Assembly (NCBI RefSeq): GCF_000828575.1
Contig: NZ_AP011952.1
Coordinates: 1,061,501 to 1,125,500 of the forward strand
Direction: 5' to 3'
Source: Methanothermobacter sp. CaT2
Lineage (GTDB): Archaea; Methanobacteriota; Methanobacteria; Methanobacteriales; Methanothermobacteraceae
Length of the DNA: 64,000 bases
Within the stretch, counting starts at the first letter, position 1, and every line of letters starts with the position of its first letter. A program made the position numbers and the translations under genes. Shown here piece by piece: positions 17,569-27,100 of the stretch. The notes beneath the pieces are model-generated. The model did no database searches. It was not told where the DNA came from and saw nothing but the letters and a program-made list of their open reading frames with translations.

Positions 17569-17651
17569 CAGTTCACCTGCTCGAGATATTATTAACTTTG
17601 TAGCGATTTATATCTTTCTCTAAACAGATTAGGCAGTTTTATATGTGACTA

Positions 17652-17660
17652 TTTATATAG
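17652..17660 (+). promoter_or_regulatory. TATA box of the DUF4013 gene
   Basis: TTTATATAG, 36-44 bases before the ATG at 17696. Initiation about 25 bases on would leave the GGAGGTG ribosome site (17681-17687) in the leader. Confidence 0.6.
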
Positions 17661-17695
17661 TTTTACCTGCGGGAATCCGCGGAGGTGTGAAAGAT

Positions 17696-18373
17696 ATGGA
17701 TATAGGTGAAATTGTAAATGATGCCATAAGGTACCCCTCCAGTGACTGGAAGAAGGTCATAATACTGGGTGTCCTTATAATAGCCAGTATTCTAATTTTA
17801 CCCGTCTTCCTGGTCATGGGGTACGGTTTCAGGGCGCTGAAGGCCTCAATAGCTGGCTTCGATGAACTGCCTGAATTCGATGAATGGGGAGAAATGTTCG
17901 TCGATGGGCTCAAGGTATTCGTTGTTCAGATAGCATACATGATAGTTCCACTGATAATTATATTCGCAGGTGTTCTTGGTTCCTTTACTATGGTTTCACC
18001 AGACACAGGTGTTATCACAAACCCCACAGCATTCACAGGCCTCGTAGGAGGTACAACGATAATAGGCATAATACTCGCAATTATCCTTGGACTCATAGAG
18101 ACAATAGCCATCGCACACATGGCCTACAATGACAGCGAACTCGGTGCAGCCTTCAGGTTCAGTGAGATACTTGACGTGATATCCCAGATCGGATGGCTGG
18201 ACTACATAATCTGGTACATCGTTGTGGGTCTGATCTCAGCGGTGATGGCATTCATTGCAAGTTTCCTGAATGTGATACCGGTTCTGGGTACCCTGATCGC
18301 GGTCCTCATAATATACCCCTACATCCAGCTCTTCTGGAACAGGGCCCTTGCACTCAGATACGCCTACGAATAA
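17696..18373 (+). CDS. DUF4013-family integral membrane protein
   Basis: 225 residues with five or so membrane segments: IILGVLIIASILILPVF, IVPLIIIFAGVLG, GIILAIILGLIE, a glycine/isoleucine-rich segment near 180, and IPVLGTLIAVLIIYPY. This pattern and the N-terminal DIGEIVNDAIRYPSSDWK fit DUF4013, multi-copy membrane proteins in Methanobacteriales of unknown role. The ATG at 17696 has GGAGGTG eight bases upstream; the longer reading from 17645 overlaps the TATA box and is rejected. A T-rich stretch follows the stop. Confidence 0.8.
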   Translation: MDIGEIVNDAIRYPSSDWKKVIILGVLIIASILILPVFLVMGYGFRALKASIAGFDELPEFDEWGEMFVDGLKVFVVQIAYMIVPLIIIFAGVLGSFTMVSPDTGVITNPTAFTGLVGGTTIIGIILAIILGLIETIAIAHMAYNDSELGAAFRFSEILDVISQIGWLDYIIWYIVVGLISAVMAFIASFLNVIPVLGTLIAVLIIYPYIQLFWNRALALRYAYE

Positions 18374-18382
18374 AATTACCCT

Positions 18383-18395
18383 CCTTTTTTATTTT
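18383..18395 (+). terminator. T-rich terminator after the DUF4013 gene
   Basis: CCTTTTTTATTTT directly after the stop, without a stem, the usual archaeal terminator form. Confidence 0.4.
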
Positions 18396-18530
18396 CCCAT
18401 CTTCAGATAAACATTTATAAGGGAACATACCCTATCTTATAAAAGTTGATGACTTCTTCTAAACTTATATTCACTTAAAAAACTTTATAATATAACTTTC
18501 ATAGGTATACATTGTTTAGTGGTGATTTGT

Positions 18531-19004
18531 ATGGATGATGATCTGGTCAAAATCGATGATATTGACAGAAAGATAATAGACCTCCTGAATGAGGACGGAC
18601 GCATGTCCTACAGGAACATATCAAGGATACTCGACGTTTCAGTGGGTACCGTCCACAACCGTGTTGAAAAACTTGTTAAAAAGGGGGTTATAAAGAAATT
18701 TGTGCCCATAATCGACCACTCCAAGCTCGGATACAAGCTGACAGCCATCATAGGTGTGAAGGTCAAGGGAGGGGTCCTGAGGAACTGGGAGACAAGGACC
18801 GCCTACCATAAGAACGTCCTGGCAGTGTATGACGTTACAGGAGAATTCGACGCCATACTCATAGGTAAGTTCCGGGACACCGGTGAACTTGACAGCTTCA
18901 TAAAGGGCCTCCTCAGTGAGGGGGATGTGCAGAGGACATACACACAGACGGTCCTCAACATCGTCAAGGAGGATATGACCTCCACCAAGATGATCGGAGA
19001 TTAA
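18531..19004 (+). CDS. Lrp/AsnC-family transcription regulator
   Basis: 157 residues. An N-terminal helix-turn-helix (DRKIIDLLNEDGRMSY, ISRILDVSVGTVHNRV) is followed by the RAM effector-binding domain (KLGYKLTAIIGVKV... VYDVTGEFDAI). Family members form dimers to octamers that respond to amino acids or other small molecules. ATG at 18531 is preferred, with GGTGAT four bases before it; a GTG at 18519 is the longer option. The upstream 150 bases are AT-rich with a TATA-like TTTATAATATA and a short AGGG/CCCT repeat near 18420-18433 that could be an operator. Confidence 0.9.
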   Translation: MDDDLVKIDDIDRKIIDLLNEDGRMSYRNISRILDVSVGTVHNRVEKLVKKGVIKKFVPIIDHSKLGYKLTAIIGVKVKGGVLRNWETRTAYHKNVLAVYDVTGEFDAILIGKFRDTGELDSFIKGLLSEGDVQRTYTQTVLNIVKEDMTSTKMIGD

Positions 19005-19039
19005 ATTATTTATCCCCTGAATCAGAAAATGATAACCAT

Positions 19040-20035
19040 ATGGTTATCATCCACTCCCCATCCTATGACCTGCACAATCATGAGGGTCACGTTGAAAATA
19101 GTGGCCGGACCAGGGCCATCCTTAGGGCCATAGAATCCTCGGATCTCTCCCCAAGGTTCGTGGAACCCGGGATGGCTGGAATCGATGATATCCTCATGGT
19201 ACACAGCAGTACTCATGTGGAGTACCTTGAGGTCTTCGCAGGGAGGGGTGGCGGATGGCTTGACTATGACACCTACATGACCCCCGAGAGCTTCAGTGTC
19301 GCGAGGCTCTCAGCAGGGGGAGCCATGCTGGCTGCCGAGGAGGCCCTCAGGGATGGCTGGTCCTACTCACTTGGAAGGCCCCCGGGCCACCATGCCACCT
19401 ATGACCGCTCCATGGGTTTCTGCATATTCAACAACATAGCCATAGCCATTGAGCATGCCCGCAGGAACCTCGGGGTCTCAAGGCCCCTGGTACTTGATTT
19501 CGACGTCCACCACGGGAACGGTACATCCAGCATATTCTACAGGGACAGGAATGTGATGTACATATCCATACACCAGGACCCACGGACCCTCTTCCCTGGA
19601 ACCGGATTCATTGATGAGACCGGCTCCGGTGAGGGGGAGGGCTTCAACCTCAACATCCCCATGCCCAGGGGCTCGGGTAACCGTGAGTACCTCTGGATAC
19701 TCGGGATGATACTCCCGGCGGTCCTGGAAGGATTCCGGCCGGATATGATCTTTGTATCAGCAGGCTTTGATGCCCACAGAAGGGATCCCCTTGCAGAGAT
19801 CATGGTTGATGAGGAGTTCTTCTCATGGATCGGGTGGTTCATCCATCAGACAGGACTCCCCTGCGCCGCGGTTCTGGAGGGTGGCTATGACCCTGAGGCC
19901 CTTGGGAGATCAAATATCGCATTCCTGAGGGGTCTTGATGGTGAGGAATACGAACCTGAAACAGCGGCGCCCGGGGGTGTCTCTGGAATATTCAGCCAGC
20001 TGAGTGACAGGTTTTCAGCATACTTCAACTTCTGA
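19040..20035 (+). CDS. Histone-deacetylase-superfamily protein
   Basis: 331 residues of the arginase/deacetylase superfamily. Catalytic features: RPPGHHA (two histidines), MGFCIFNN, DFDVHHGNGT (zinc aspartate and histidine), VSAGFDAHRRDPL and LEGGYD. Class II/AcuC-like enzymes remove acetyl groups from lysines, polyamines or small molecules. Archaeal histones and Alba are possible substrates, though none has been shown. No ribosome site is visible before this ATG. The next gene starts 12 bases after its stop. Confidence 0.9.
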   Translation: MVIIHSPSYDLHNHEGHVENSGRTRAILRAIESSDLSPRFVEPGMAGIDDILMVHSSTHVEYLEVFAGRGGGWLDYDTYMTPESFSVARLSAGGAMLAAEEALRDGWSYSLGRPPGHHATYDRSMGFCIFNNIAIAIEHARRNLGVSRPLVLDFDVHHGNGTSSIFYRDRNVMYISIHQDPRTLFPGTGFIDETGSGEGEGFNLNIPMPRGSGNREYLWILGMILPAVLEGFRPDMIFVSAGFDAHRRDPLAEIMVDEEFFSWIGWFIHQTGLPCAAVLEGGYDPEALGRSNIAFLRGLDGEEYEPETAAPGGVSGIFSQLSDRFSAYFNF

Positions 20036-20047
20036 GAGGGTATTGAA

Positions 20048-20716
20048 ATGGATAGGATCAGATTCGAACAGGCAGAGAAGCTTATAAGAAAGTCATGCAT
20101 TAACCTCAAGAGGGAACAGGGATTCAGGGATGCCAGTGATGGTGTCATCGACACCGGGAAGCTTCAGGAGGCCATGATGGAACTCATCGATGCCGAGGAG
20201 TACCTTTACACAAGCCTCCCAACCCATGAACTTAGAGGTGAGGATGCTTCAGAATTCTGCAGGAAGCTGATAGCCGCCAGGGAGGCCATTGACCATATAC
20301 TCGCAGACTTCGGTGTCCTTGAAAGGCAGGACCCATCCGAGAGGATAAGGGAGGCTGCAAGGGGTAAACTCATAATTGTGAACAATTCCTCAGTCAAAAA
20401 ACTCCTTGTGAAGGCAGGGGTAGAAGCTCAGAATATCCTGGTTGCAGGAGCACCCCTCTCAGTTGATGATATGAAGGAGATAAACCCAAAAATCCCTGAA
20501 AGTGCCCTCAGGGGTATAGAGAAGAAGATAGAGCACCTCCGGAACGACATTGAGAGGAAGCTTGCTGCCCTGGAGGATGTTCTGGTTGTGGGCGAACCCG
20601 ATAAGAGCACAGTTCTACTTGCAGCAAGGGCGGAAGAACTCTATGGTGCCGATTCACGGTTAATGGAGAACATAAAGGACCTGAACGCCGAGAATATTCT
20701 GGAGTTACTCTCCTGA
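20048..20716 (+). CDS. Conserved methanogen protein, probably DUF2100
   Basis: 222 residues, mostly helical and charged, with no membrane segment. It resembles the methanogen-restricted DUF2100 family, a recollection rather than a motif match. Residues 105-145 ([19 protein letters not shown]) look like a small strand-helix unit; a helical stretch follows ([20 protein letters not shown]). It is probably co-transcribed with the deacetylase-like gene 12 bases upstream. No function can be given. Confidence 0.6.
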   Translation: MDRIRFEQAEKLIRKSCINLKREQGFRDASDGVIDTGKLQEAMMELIDAEEYLYTSLPTHELRGEDASEFCRKLIAAREAIDHILADFGVLERQDPSERIREAARGKLIIVNNSSVKKLLVKAGVEAQNILVAGAPLSVDDMKEINPKIPESALRGIEKKIEHLRNDIERKLAALEDVLVVGEPDKSTVLLAARAEELYGADSRLMENIKDLNAENILELLS

Positions 20717-20877
20717 TTCCTGATTTTCCATCCGCTGAGGGGGCTTGAACTATCAACTGAATTTTCTGCACCCAACACTGATGAACAGTTATGAGACCAG
20801 TATCCTCATCACTGATTTTTCCTGCATAACCTGAAAGGACAGCCAACTGATCAAATCAGTAATACTTCACCGGACAA

Positions 20878-20886
20878 GTATATAAG
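20878..20886 (+). promoter_or_regulatory. TATA box of mptA
   Basis: GTATATAAG about 60 bases before the TTG start at 20944; initiation near 20908 would leave the GGGGTG ribosome site in the leader. Confidence 0.55.
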
Positions 20887-20943
20887 CAAAGTTCTCATAC
20901 TATAGTTAAAACCTAGGTAACCATTACTCATGGGGTGTAAAAT

Positions 20944-21900
20944 TTGGGTTTAGTTTGTTTTCCAGATACACAGGACAAGATTCCTAGCATCCCCGTCCAC
21001 CTCACAAGGGTGGGTGTTACAGGTGTTAAGAAGCTTCTGAAGATAGAGCGGGAGGGCAGAAGGCCCATAATCCTGCTTCCAACATTTGATGCCTTCGTGG
21101 ATCTTCCGAGCAAACAGAGGGGGATCCACATGTCAAGGAACCCCGAGGCCATAAGTGACGTCCTCGAGGAGGTTGTTGAGAACAACGCACTTGAACTCGA
21201 ATCCCTCTGCGCAGAGATAGTTAATGAACTCCTCAAGAAGCACAGGTACGCCCGGAGGGCCGAGGTAAGCATGAACAGCGACTTCATGTTCATGAAAAGG
21301 TCGCCGGTGACCCGGAGGAAGAGTCAGGAGATGACAAAGATAATGGCAGACGCCATCGGTTACCGGGACGATGATGGGATAGTCATACGGAAGATGATAG
21401 GGGCAGAGGTTGTGGGTATGACCGTGTGTCCCTGTGCACAGGAATCTGTCAGGGAAGCCTCACGCCAGAAGCTCCTTGAATTTCTTGACGATGAGACCGT
21501 CGAGAGAGTCCTTGACTGTGTATCCTTCGCCTCCCACAACCAGAGGGGGCGTGGCATGATAATGATAGAGGTCCCTGAGGACCAGACCATAAGGGCTGAG
21601 AAGCTCATAGACATCATAGAGAGCTCCATGAGTTCACCTGTCTATGAACTCCTCAAGAGACCCGACGAGAACGCGGTGGTGATGAGTGCCCATGAAAATC
21701 CCATGTTCGTTGAGGACTGTGTCCGTAACATGGTCCACAGGATAGTCAGTGAGTACCCCCACCTGCCGGATGACACCATCGTTACCGTAAGGCAGATAAA
21801 CGAGGAGAGCATACACAGACACAACGCCTTCGCAGAGAAGGTTGCGACCATGGGAGAACTCAGATACGAGATAGAAGAACTTAACGGTGCCGGGAGTTGA
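20944..21900 (+). CDS. mptA: GTP cyclohydrolase IV (MptA)
   Basis: 318 residues, the archaeal FolE2-type enzyme that opens GTP to 7,8-dihydroneopterin 2',3'-cyclic phosphate, the first step of methanopterin synthesis. Signature segments: KIPSIPVHLTRVGVTG, QRGIHMSRN, the metal-ligand region TVCPCAQES, and SFASHNQRGRG, which hold the cysteine and histidine ligands for the Fe(II). TTG is the start: GGGGTG ends six bases upstream and no other start fits. Its stop is followed closely by the next gene. Confidence 0.94.
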   Translation: MGLVCFPDTQDKIPSIPVHLTRVGVTGVKKLLKIEREGRRPIILLPTFDAFVDLPSKQRGIHMSRNPEAISDVLEEVVENNALELESLCAEIVNELLKKHRYARRAEVSMNSDFMFMKRSPVTRRKSQEMTKIMADAIGYRDDDGIVIRKMIGAEVVGMTVCPCAQESVREASRQKLLEFLDDETVERVLDCVSFASHNQRGRGMIMIEVPEDQTIRAEKLIDIIESSMSSPVYELLKRPDENAVVMSAHENPMFVEDCVRNMVHRIVSEYPHLPDDTIVTVRQINEESIHRHNAFAEKVATMGELRYEIEELNGAGS

Positions 21901-21908
21901 TATGATTG

Positions 21909-22346
21909 ATGAAACTGCACAGGATAGCCGGAGAAATCATGGGTTTCTTTGAAGCATTTGAGGGTTCCAGACCCGCACTTGACTCCCGGGAAATTCTCAT
22001 AGTGAGGGGAATGTCCAGGAAGAGGATGAATGCGGAGGACATGTCCCGGGAACTTGATAGTTTGATTGAACACCTTGGAGCCACAGAACTGGATTTACTC
22101 TCAGAGGAGGGCGCTGCCCTCATAGGTGTTATGGATGAACAGATAAGGTCATGTGTGGAGGTTGGAACCGAAACCGATATAGGGGGAATACACCGTCTGA
22201 AGGAATCCCTTGAGGATATGAACTTCAGTGTTGACTACCGCCTCTGCATGGCCGACGAGACAGGCCTCTTTGTTGTTCTCTACAGGGACCGGAGCGGAGT
22301 CGGACCCTGCTTTGTTGAGGCTGTTGTCTCTGACCTATCTGAATAA
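21909..22346 (+). CDS. Conserved methanogen protein, possibly DUF2120
   Basis: 145 residues, soluble and acidic. It resembles the methanogen-only DUF2120 family, a weak call from memory. No motif of known function; one visible unit is DYRLCMADETGLFVVLYRDRSG near the C terminus, an exposed beta hairpin with one cysteine, and a second cysteine in GVGPCFVEAV. It is nine bases after mptA and 22 before cofG, so it belongs to a cofactor-synthesis operon and a role with these pathways is possible. Confidence 0.6.
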   Translation: MKLHRIAGEIMGFFEAFEGSRPALDSREILIVRGMSRKRMNAEDMSRELDSLIEHLGATELDLLSEEGAALIGVMDEQIRSCVEVGTETDIGGIHRLKESLEDMNFSVDYRLCMADETGLFVVLYRDRSGVGPCFVEAVVSDLSE

Positions 22347-22367
22347 TCTAATTTTAACGGTGCTCCC

Positions 22368-23447
22368 ATGCTCCACTCAAAGGACGAAGTACTCGAAGTC
22401 CTCCTCATGAAGGGGCCGGATATACTGGACCTCATGAAGAGGGCCTGTGAACCTGGAAGCGTGACCTACTCAAGGAACATATTCATACCCCTCACAAGGG
22501 CCTGCCGGAACCGCTGCGGATACTGCACCTTCAGGTCAGACACCCCTGAGCCCCCCCTACTTGAACCTGAAGACGTTATGGGTGAGGTGAGGAGAGCCCT
22601 CTCCCTCGGCTGTACTGAGGCCCTCTTCACCTTCGGTGAGGATGCCCATGAGTTCCCAGGGGTTCGGGACAAGCTTGAATCCCTTGGCTTTGGAGATATG
22701 ACTGATTACACATATCACCTCTGTGAGCTGACACTTGATGCTGGACTCCTGCCACACACCAATATGGGTGTGATAGGCTACCGCGAACTGAGGATGCTGA
22801 AGGAGGTAAACGCATCCATGGGCCTCATGCTCGAATCAGCGAGTCCCAGGCTCATGGAAACAGAGGCCCACCGTGAAAGCCCTGGTAAGGACCCCAGATT
22901 GAGGATAAAGATGATAGAGGACGCTGGGAGACTGAGGATACCATTCACCACCGGCTTGCTCATAGGTATAGGTGAAACCCTCGAGGAGAGGGCCGAGTCC
23001 CTCCTTGAGCTTAGGCGAATACAGGACAGGTACGGGCATATACAGGAGATAATAATCCAGAACTTCCGCTCAAAACCTGGAATCCCCATGGAGAACCAGC
23101 GGGAACCCTCCCTCCTTGAAATGGTGAAGATGGTTGCGGCTGCAAAGATAATGTTCCCTGATGTGAGCATACAGGTCCCTCCGAACCTGAACAGGGAAAC
23201 CGGTGAGGTATTCCTCCTGGCCGGTGCAGATGACTGGGGTGGTGTATCACCCATCAGCCGGGACTATGTGAATCCCGAGGCACCATGGCCAGAGATAGAT
23301 GAACTTAAAAGGATCACCGAATCTGCTGGATTTGCTCTTGAGGAGAGGCTCCCTGTATACAGAAAATTCATATCCAGGGAGTTTCTGAGCCCCCGTGTGA
23401 TGGAACGGATAGAAGAGCTTTATCCCCGGTTCATCGAGACTCTGTGA
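22368..23447 (+). CDS. cofG: FO synthase subunit CofG (7,8-didemethyl-8-hydroxy-5-deazariboflavin synthase)
   Basis: 359 residues, full length. Radical SAM enzyme that, with CofH, makes the deazaflavin FO of coenzyme F420. The cluster site is CRNRCGYCTF (C-x3-C-x2-C). Other motifs: FTFGEDAHEFP, MLESASPRLM, TGLLIGIGE and QNFRSKPG, all typical of CofG. GVSPISRDYVNPEAPWP near residue 285 belongs to the C-terminal barrel closure. cofH is not in the window. Third gene after mptA on the same strand, in a methanogen cofactor operon. Confidence 0.94.
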   Translation: MLHSKDEVLEVLLMKGPDILDLMKRACEPGSVTYSRNIFIPLTRACRNRCGYCTFRSDTPEPPLLEPEDVMGEVRRALSLGCTEALFTFGEDAHEFPGVRDKLESLGFGDMTDYTYHLCELTLDAGLLPHTNMGVIGYRELRMLKEVNASMGLMLESASPRLMETEAHRESPGKDPRLRIKMIEDAGRLRIPFTTGLLIGIGETLEERAESLLELRRIQDRYGHIQEIIIQNFRSKPGIPMENQREPSLLEMVKMVAAAKIMFPDVSIQVPPNLNRETGEVFLLAGADDWGGVSPISRDYVNPEAPWPEIDELKRITESAGFALEERLPVYRKFISREFLSPRVMERIEELYPRFIETL

Positions 23448-23479
23448 GTCCCGGCCACTGGCTACCATGACACTGAATC

Positions 23480-24049
23480 CTACAATTCCACGCCAGGGGA
23501 TGGTAGAATTATTGTGCCCTCCACTGGATCTCCAAGTTCAATGAAGTCTCCCCTGCAGTAGAGGATGGCGACCGCTCCGGCTATGAGGGCGTCCCTCTGG
23601 TGTACACTCATCTCCAGATCTTCAATTCCCAGTTTTCTGATCATCCATCCCGAGAGACCTGCCACTGAATCTGCAGTTCTCGGGTGGGTTTCAATTACCT
23701 TCACCCCCATGGATCCCAGTATCTCTGCCATCTTCATGCCCCTCATGGTGAGCTCCCTCATACCCCGCCATGTGAGGGGAAGGACGGAACCATACCGCCT
23801 CAGCTCCAGGTCGGCCCTTCTGAAGTGGCCATATCTGCTGCAGCTGCAGTCATGTTCAAGGCAGCAGCGCCCGGCCGGGAGGGATAGGGGTGCGTCGACT
23901 GCCACCACATCTGCAGACTTAACTGCATCTATTATCTCCCGGAGGGAGAAGGCACTCAATAGTTCATAGGTGTCGCCCTCCAGGATAAAAATACCGCTTT
24001 CTCTTCCATCTGCTGCCGCCGGATCCACACCCGCAACCTTAGGTACCAG
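23480..24049 (-). CDS. DUF429-type predicted RNase H-like nuclease, probable CTG start
   Basis: About 189 residues. Core motifs are AGVDPAAADG (first strand with catalytic aspartate), VVAVDAPLSLP, a cysteine group GRCCLEHDCSCSRYG, IETHPRTA and HQRDALIAG, matching the DUF429 RNase H-like family. The only canonical start, GTG at 24028, would begin the protein at the catalytic aspartate itself and lose the first strand. The open frame extends upstream to a CTG at 24049, placed four bases after GGTGA, giving VPKVAGVDPA. I therefore take CTG as start. Function unknown; nuclease activity is inferred from fold. Confidence 0.68.
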   Translation of the reverse strand: MVPKVAGVDPAAADGRESGIFILEGDTYELLSAFSLREIIDAVKSADVVAVDAPLSLPAGRCCLEHDCSCSRYGHFRRADLELRRYGSVLPLTWRGMRELTMRGMKMAEILGSMGVKVIETHPRTADSVAGLSGWMIRKLGIEDLEMSVHQRDALIAGAVAILYCRGDFIELGDPVEGTIILPSPGVEL

Positions 24050-24196
24050 AATATCACCTTCTAAATCTATGAATAGCCCCAGCGGTTACATACCATGGAG
24101 TTATTTCTATGAATGCTTCAAACCCATTTTTTATTCATATACGATGAATTCCATTTACTCCACCTGTATCATGGCACCCTCAGTCCCTGCCTGCAG

Positions 24197-24931
24197 CTAG
24201 TGTATCCTGACATCCAGCACGACATGCCAGACCCCGGGGGAGTACTTCTTTATAACGCGCTTATCAAGCAGTGAGACCCTCCTTGGATGCGCCGCCCTCT
24301 CAATCCGCCTGAGGGGTCTTGAGAATCTTATGGCCTCCGGTGCGGTTTCATGGTAATGTATAACGCCCCCATCACTTACACACTCCATCGCGGCGTCAAG
24401 GAAGTGGTGTGTCCTTCCAACGTAACCCATTATAACCCTGTCAGCATCAAGTTCGGGGGCTACTTCACGGCAGTCCCCCATGATGGGTTCTATTATCCCT
24501 TCAACCCTGTTGAGGGTTATGTTGGATTTGAGGAGTTCAAATGAGTCCGGGTTTAACTCCACTGAGTAAACCCTTCCTGGATCTGAATGGACAGCCACCG
24601 GTATGGAGAAGTACCCTATACCCGCGAACATGTCGACAACGGTCTCACCCTCCTCCACAAGTGACGGTATCCGGGCCCTCTCGTTTATGTTACCCCGTGA
24701 CCACATGACCCTTGAGAGGTCTATCCTGAAGAGGCAGCCATTCTCTTTGTGAACCGTTTCTGTGCCGTTACCTGCAAGTACCCTGACCCTCGGCCTCCTG
24801 AGGGGACCATGTATACCCTCCACCTGGATTACACTCCTGACCCCCTCCATATCAAGTAAAGCCTCAGGGTCATCCGCTTCCCTGTTGAGGACTATAATAT
24901 CTCCTATCCTTGCCCATTTCATGGTTTTCAC
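24197..24931 (-). CDS. taw2: tRNA wybutosine synthesis enzyme Taw2 (TYW2-like aminocarboxypropyltransferase)
   Basis: 244 residues of the Trm5/TYW2 class I methyltransferase-like family. Motif I is VVDMFAGIGYFSIPVA and the post-motif is VYSVELNPDSF. Trm5 enzymes carry an NPP/NLP motif, while here it is VIHYHETAP, the histidine-rich form typical of Taw2, which transfers the 3-amino-3-carboxypropyl group of S-adenosylmethionine to the wyosine precursor at G37 of tRNA-Phe. Trm5 is the alternative. The RNA-contact region lies N-terminal (SRVMWSRGNINER). Confidence 0.78.
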   Translation of the reverse strand: MKTMKWARIGDIIVLNREADDPEALLDMEGVRSVIQVEGIHGPLRRPRVRVLAGNGTETVHKENGCLFRIDLSRVMWSRGNINERARIPSLVEEGETVVDMFAGIGYFSIPVAVHSDPGRVYSVELNPDSFELLKSNITLNRVEGIIEPIMGDCREVAPELDADRVIMGYVGRTHHFLDAAMECVSDGGVIHYHETAPEAIRFSRPLRRIERAAHPRRVSLLDKRVIKKYSPGVWHVVLDVRIH

Positions 24932-25068
24932 TGTTGGGGGGTTCTTAAAAAATAAATCCTTGAATGTTATTTTTCACTTCAAGTATTTAATGCCTTCTAC
25001 AAAAGGCAAAAAAGATAATTATCATGAAACTAAACTAATATACAACTCTAAAAACAAGGGGGTTTTTT

Positions 25069-26160
25069 ATGGGTAAGGTAAACCGTGAAGAGATACTCGA
25101 GATCCTTGAAGGATACAGCAAAAAGGATATAACAGTAGCAACCCTGGGCAGCCACACATCACTGCACATACTGAACGGGGCAAAGCGGGAGGGCTTCAAG
25201 ACAGCAGTTGTCTGTGAGAGGGGTCGTGAAGTTCCATATCAGCGATTCAAAGTTGCAGATGAATTCATAATGGTTGATAAATTCAGTGATATAGTGAATG
25301 ATGATGTTCAGGACGAACTGAGGTCAATGAACAGCATAATAGTCCCTCACGGCTCATTTGTGGCCTATGCAGGTCTTGATCACATTGAAAATGACTTCTA
25401 TGTCCCCATGTTCGGTAACAGGGATATACTGAGATGGGAATCTGAACGTGACCTTGAGAGGAAGCTCATGAAGGAGGCAGGTATAAGGATACCCTTCAAG
25501 TACACTGACCCTAATGAAATAGACAGGACTGTCATGGTCAAGTTCCCTGGTGCCAGGGGTGGTCGTGGATACTTCGTGGCTTCAAGTACAGAGGAGTTCA
25601 ATGAAAAGATCGACTCCATGCTGGAGAGGGGCTGGATAACTGAGGACGATGTTAAAGATGCCCACATAGAGGAATACGTAGCAGGTACCAACTTCTGCAT
25701 CCACTACTTCTACTCAATCATGAACGATGAGGTCGAACTAATGGGGATGGACAGCAGATTTGAGTCAAACATCGACGGCCTCGTAAGGATACCTGCAAGG
25801 GACCAGCTTGACATAAACCTTGACCCCTCCTACGTGATAACCGGTAACCACCCGGTTGCCATGAGGGAATCCCTTCTCCCACAGGTCTTTGACATAGGAG
25901 ACCGGATGGTGGAAGCAGCAAACAAGATTGTTCCGCCTGGCATGAACGGCCCCTTCTGTCTCCAGACCATGTGCACAGATAACCTTGAGATTGTGACATT
26001 TGAGATGAGCGCACGTACAGATGGGGGTACAAACACCTTCATGCACGGTTCAACCTACAGTTACCTCCTCCACGGTGAGGGCATGAGCATGGGCCGTCGC
26101 GTTGCAAGGGAGATCATGGTGGCCGCAGAGCAGGACCGCCTTCCAGAGATCATAACCTGA
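25069..26160 (+). CDS. purP: FAICAR synthetase PurP
   Basis: 363 residues. The archaeal enzyme that formylates AICAR with formate and ATP, step nine of purine synthesis. ATP-grasp features: [15 protein letters not shown] (nucleotide loop), [18 protein letters not shown], and the C-terminal [12 protein letters not shown] metal site. Start [13 protein letters not shown] is well defined. A TATA-like ACTAATATAC lies 30 bases upstream. purM, a later-mapped purine gene, is 3 kb downstream. Confidence 0.94.
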   Translation: MGKVNREEILEILEGYSKKDITVATLGSHTSLHILNGAKREGFKTAVVCERGREVPYQRFKVADEFIMVDKFSDIVNDDVQDELRSMNSIIVPHGSFVAYAGLDHIENDFYVPMFGNRDILRWESERDLERKLMKEAGIRIPFKYTDPNEIDRTVMVKFPGARGGRGYFVASSTEEFNEKIDSMLERGWITEDDVKDAHIEEYVAGTNFCIHYFYSIMNDEVELMGMDSRFESNIDGLVRIPARDQLDINLDPSYVITGNHPVAMRESLLPQVFDIGDRMVEAANKIVPPGMNGPFCLQTMCTDNLEIVTFEMSARTDGGTNTFMHGSTYSYLLHGEGMSMGRRVAREIMVAAEQDRLPEIIT

Positions 26161-26329
26161 TACTCCCACCCTTATTCCTTTTTAATGACAGGATAACCTG
26201 TGTCCAACCCCTCAGGGAGCCCTATCTATTATAAAAAAATCGCAAAGTTTAATAAGGACCTCCTGTTATATATTGGTACAGAACTTTTATGTCCATGGGG
26301 ACAGCCCTTTGCAGGGTTAAATGAAAACC

Positions 26330-26338
26330 CTTTATATA
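26330..26338 (+). promoter_or_regulatory. TATA box of psmB
   Basis: CTTTATATA about 60-69 bases before psmB. A second AT run (TTATATATT, near 26266) could be an alternative promoter. The 238-base gap from purP holds nothing else that I can recognise. Confidence 0.6.
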
Positions 26339-26398
26339 CCATAAAAACACAATGGGATCTAGGACTGGTTTTTTATTATTTTTATTAGAGGTGTATCT

Positions 26399-27031
26399 AT
26401 GAACGATAAAAACACGCTGAAAGGCACCACAACTGTTGGCATAACATGCAAGGATGGAGTTGTTTTTGCCACAGAGAGAAGGGCCAGTATGGGCAACCTC
26501 ATAGCCCATAAGGCTACAGACAAGATTTTTAAAATAGATGAACACATAGCCGCGACCATCGCAGGTTCAGTGGCGGATGCTCAGAGCCTCATGAAGTACC
26601 TCAAGGCTGAGGCTGCACTTTACCGCATGAGAAACTCAGAAAAAATAAGCATAGAGGCCGCCGCTGCACTTGCAGCTAATATATTACACTCATCACGTTT
26701 CTATCCATTCATAGTACAGACACTCCTTGGAGGCGTCGACGAGAACGGTGCAAAGATCTACTCCCTTGACCCGTCAGGGGGGATGATACCAGACAAGTTC
26801 GTCTCAACGGGTTCCGGTTCACCGGTTGCCTACGGTGTCCTTGAGGACAGATACAGTGATGAACTGTACGTGGACGAGGCAGTGGACGTGGCCATAAGGG
26901 CCGTAAAATCCGCCATGGAGAGGGACACCTACTCAGGTAACGGAATCCTTGTGGCGACCGTCACAGAGGAGGAAGGTTTCAGGATGCTTAGTGAAGAGGA
27001 AATCCAGAAAAGGATTGAAAACCTCAACTGA
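26399..27031 (+). CDS. psmB: 20S proteasome beta subunit
   Basis: 210 residues, with a nine-residue propeptide (MNDKNTLKG) before the catalytic threonine T10 in TTTVGITCKDGVVFA. D and K active-site residues lie in KATDKIFKI. It forms the inner two rings of the 20S proteasome; the alpha subunit is not in this window. T-rich runs follow the stop and precede the fttA gene. Confidence 0.96.
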   Translation: MNDKNTLKGTTTVGITCKDGVVFATERRASMGNLIAHKATDKIFKIDEHIAATIAGSVADAQSLMKYLKAEAALYRMRNSEKISIEAAAALAANILHSSRFYPFIVQTLLGGVDENGAKIYSLDPSGGMIPDKFVSTGSGSPVAYGVLEDRYSDELYVDEAVDVAIRAVKSAMERDTYSGNGILVATVTEEEGFRMLSEEEIQKRIENLN

Positions 27032-27048
27032 TTTTTCTCCTATTTTTA
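27032..27048 (+). terminator. T-rich terminator after psmB
   Basis: Two T runs, TTTTT at 27032-27036 and TTTTT at 27043-27047, between psmB and fttA, without a stem. Confidence 0.4.
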
Positions 27049-27100
27049 ATTGCAGTAAACACCTGTTTACTGATACTCCCTGTTTTTTAGAAGTGATCTT

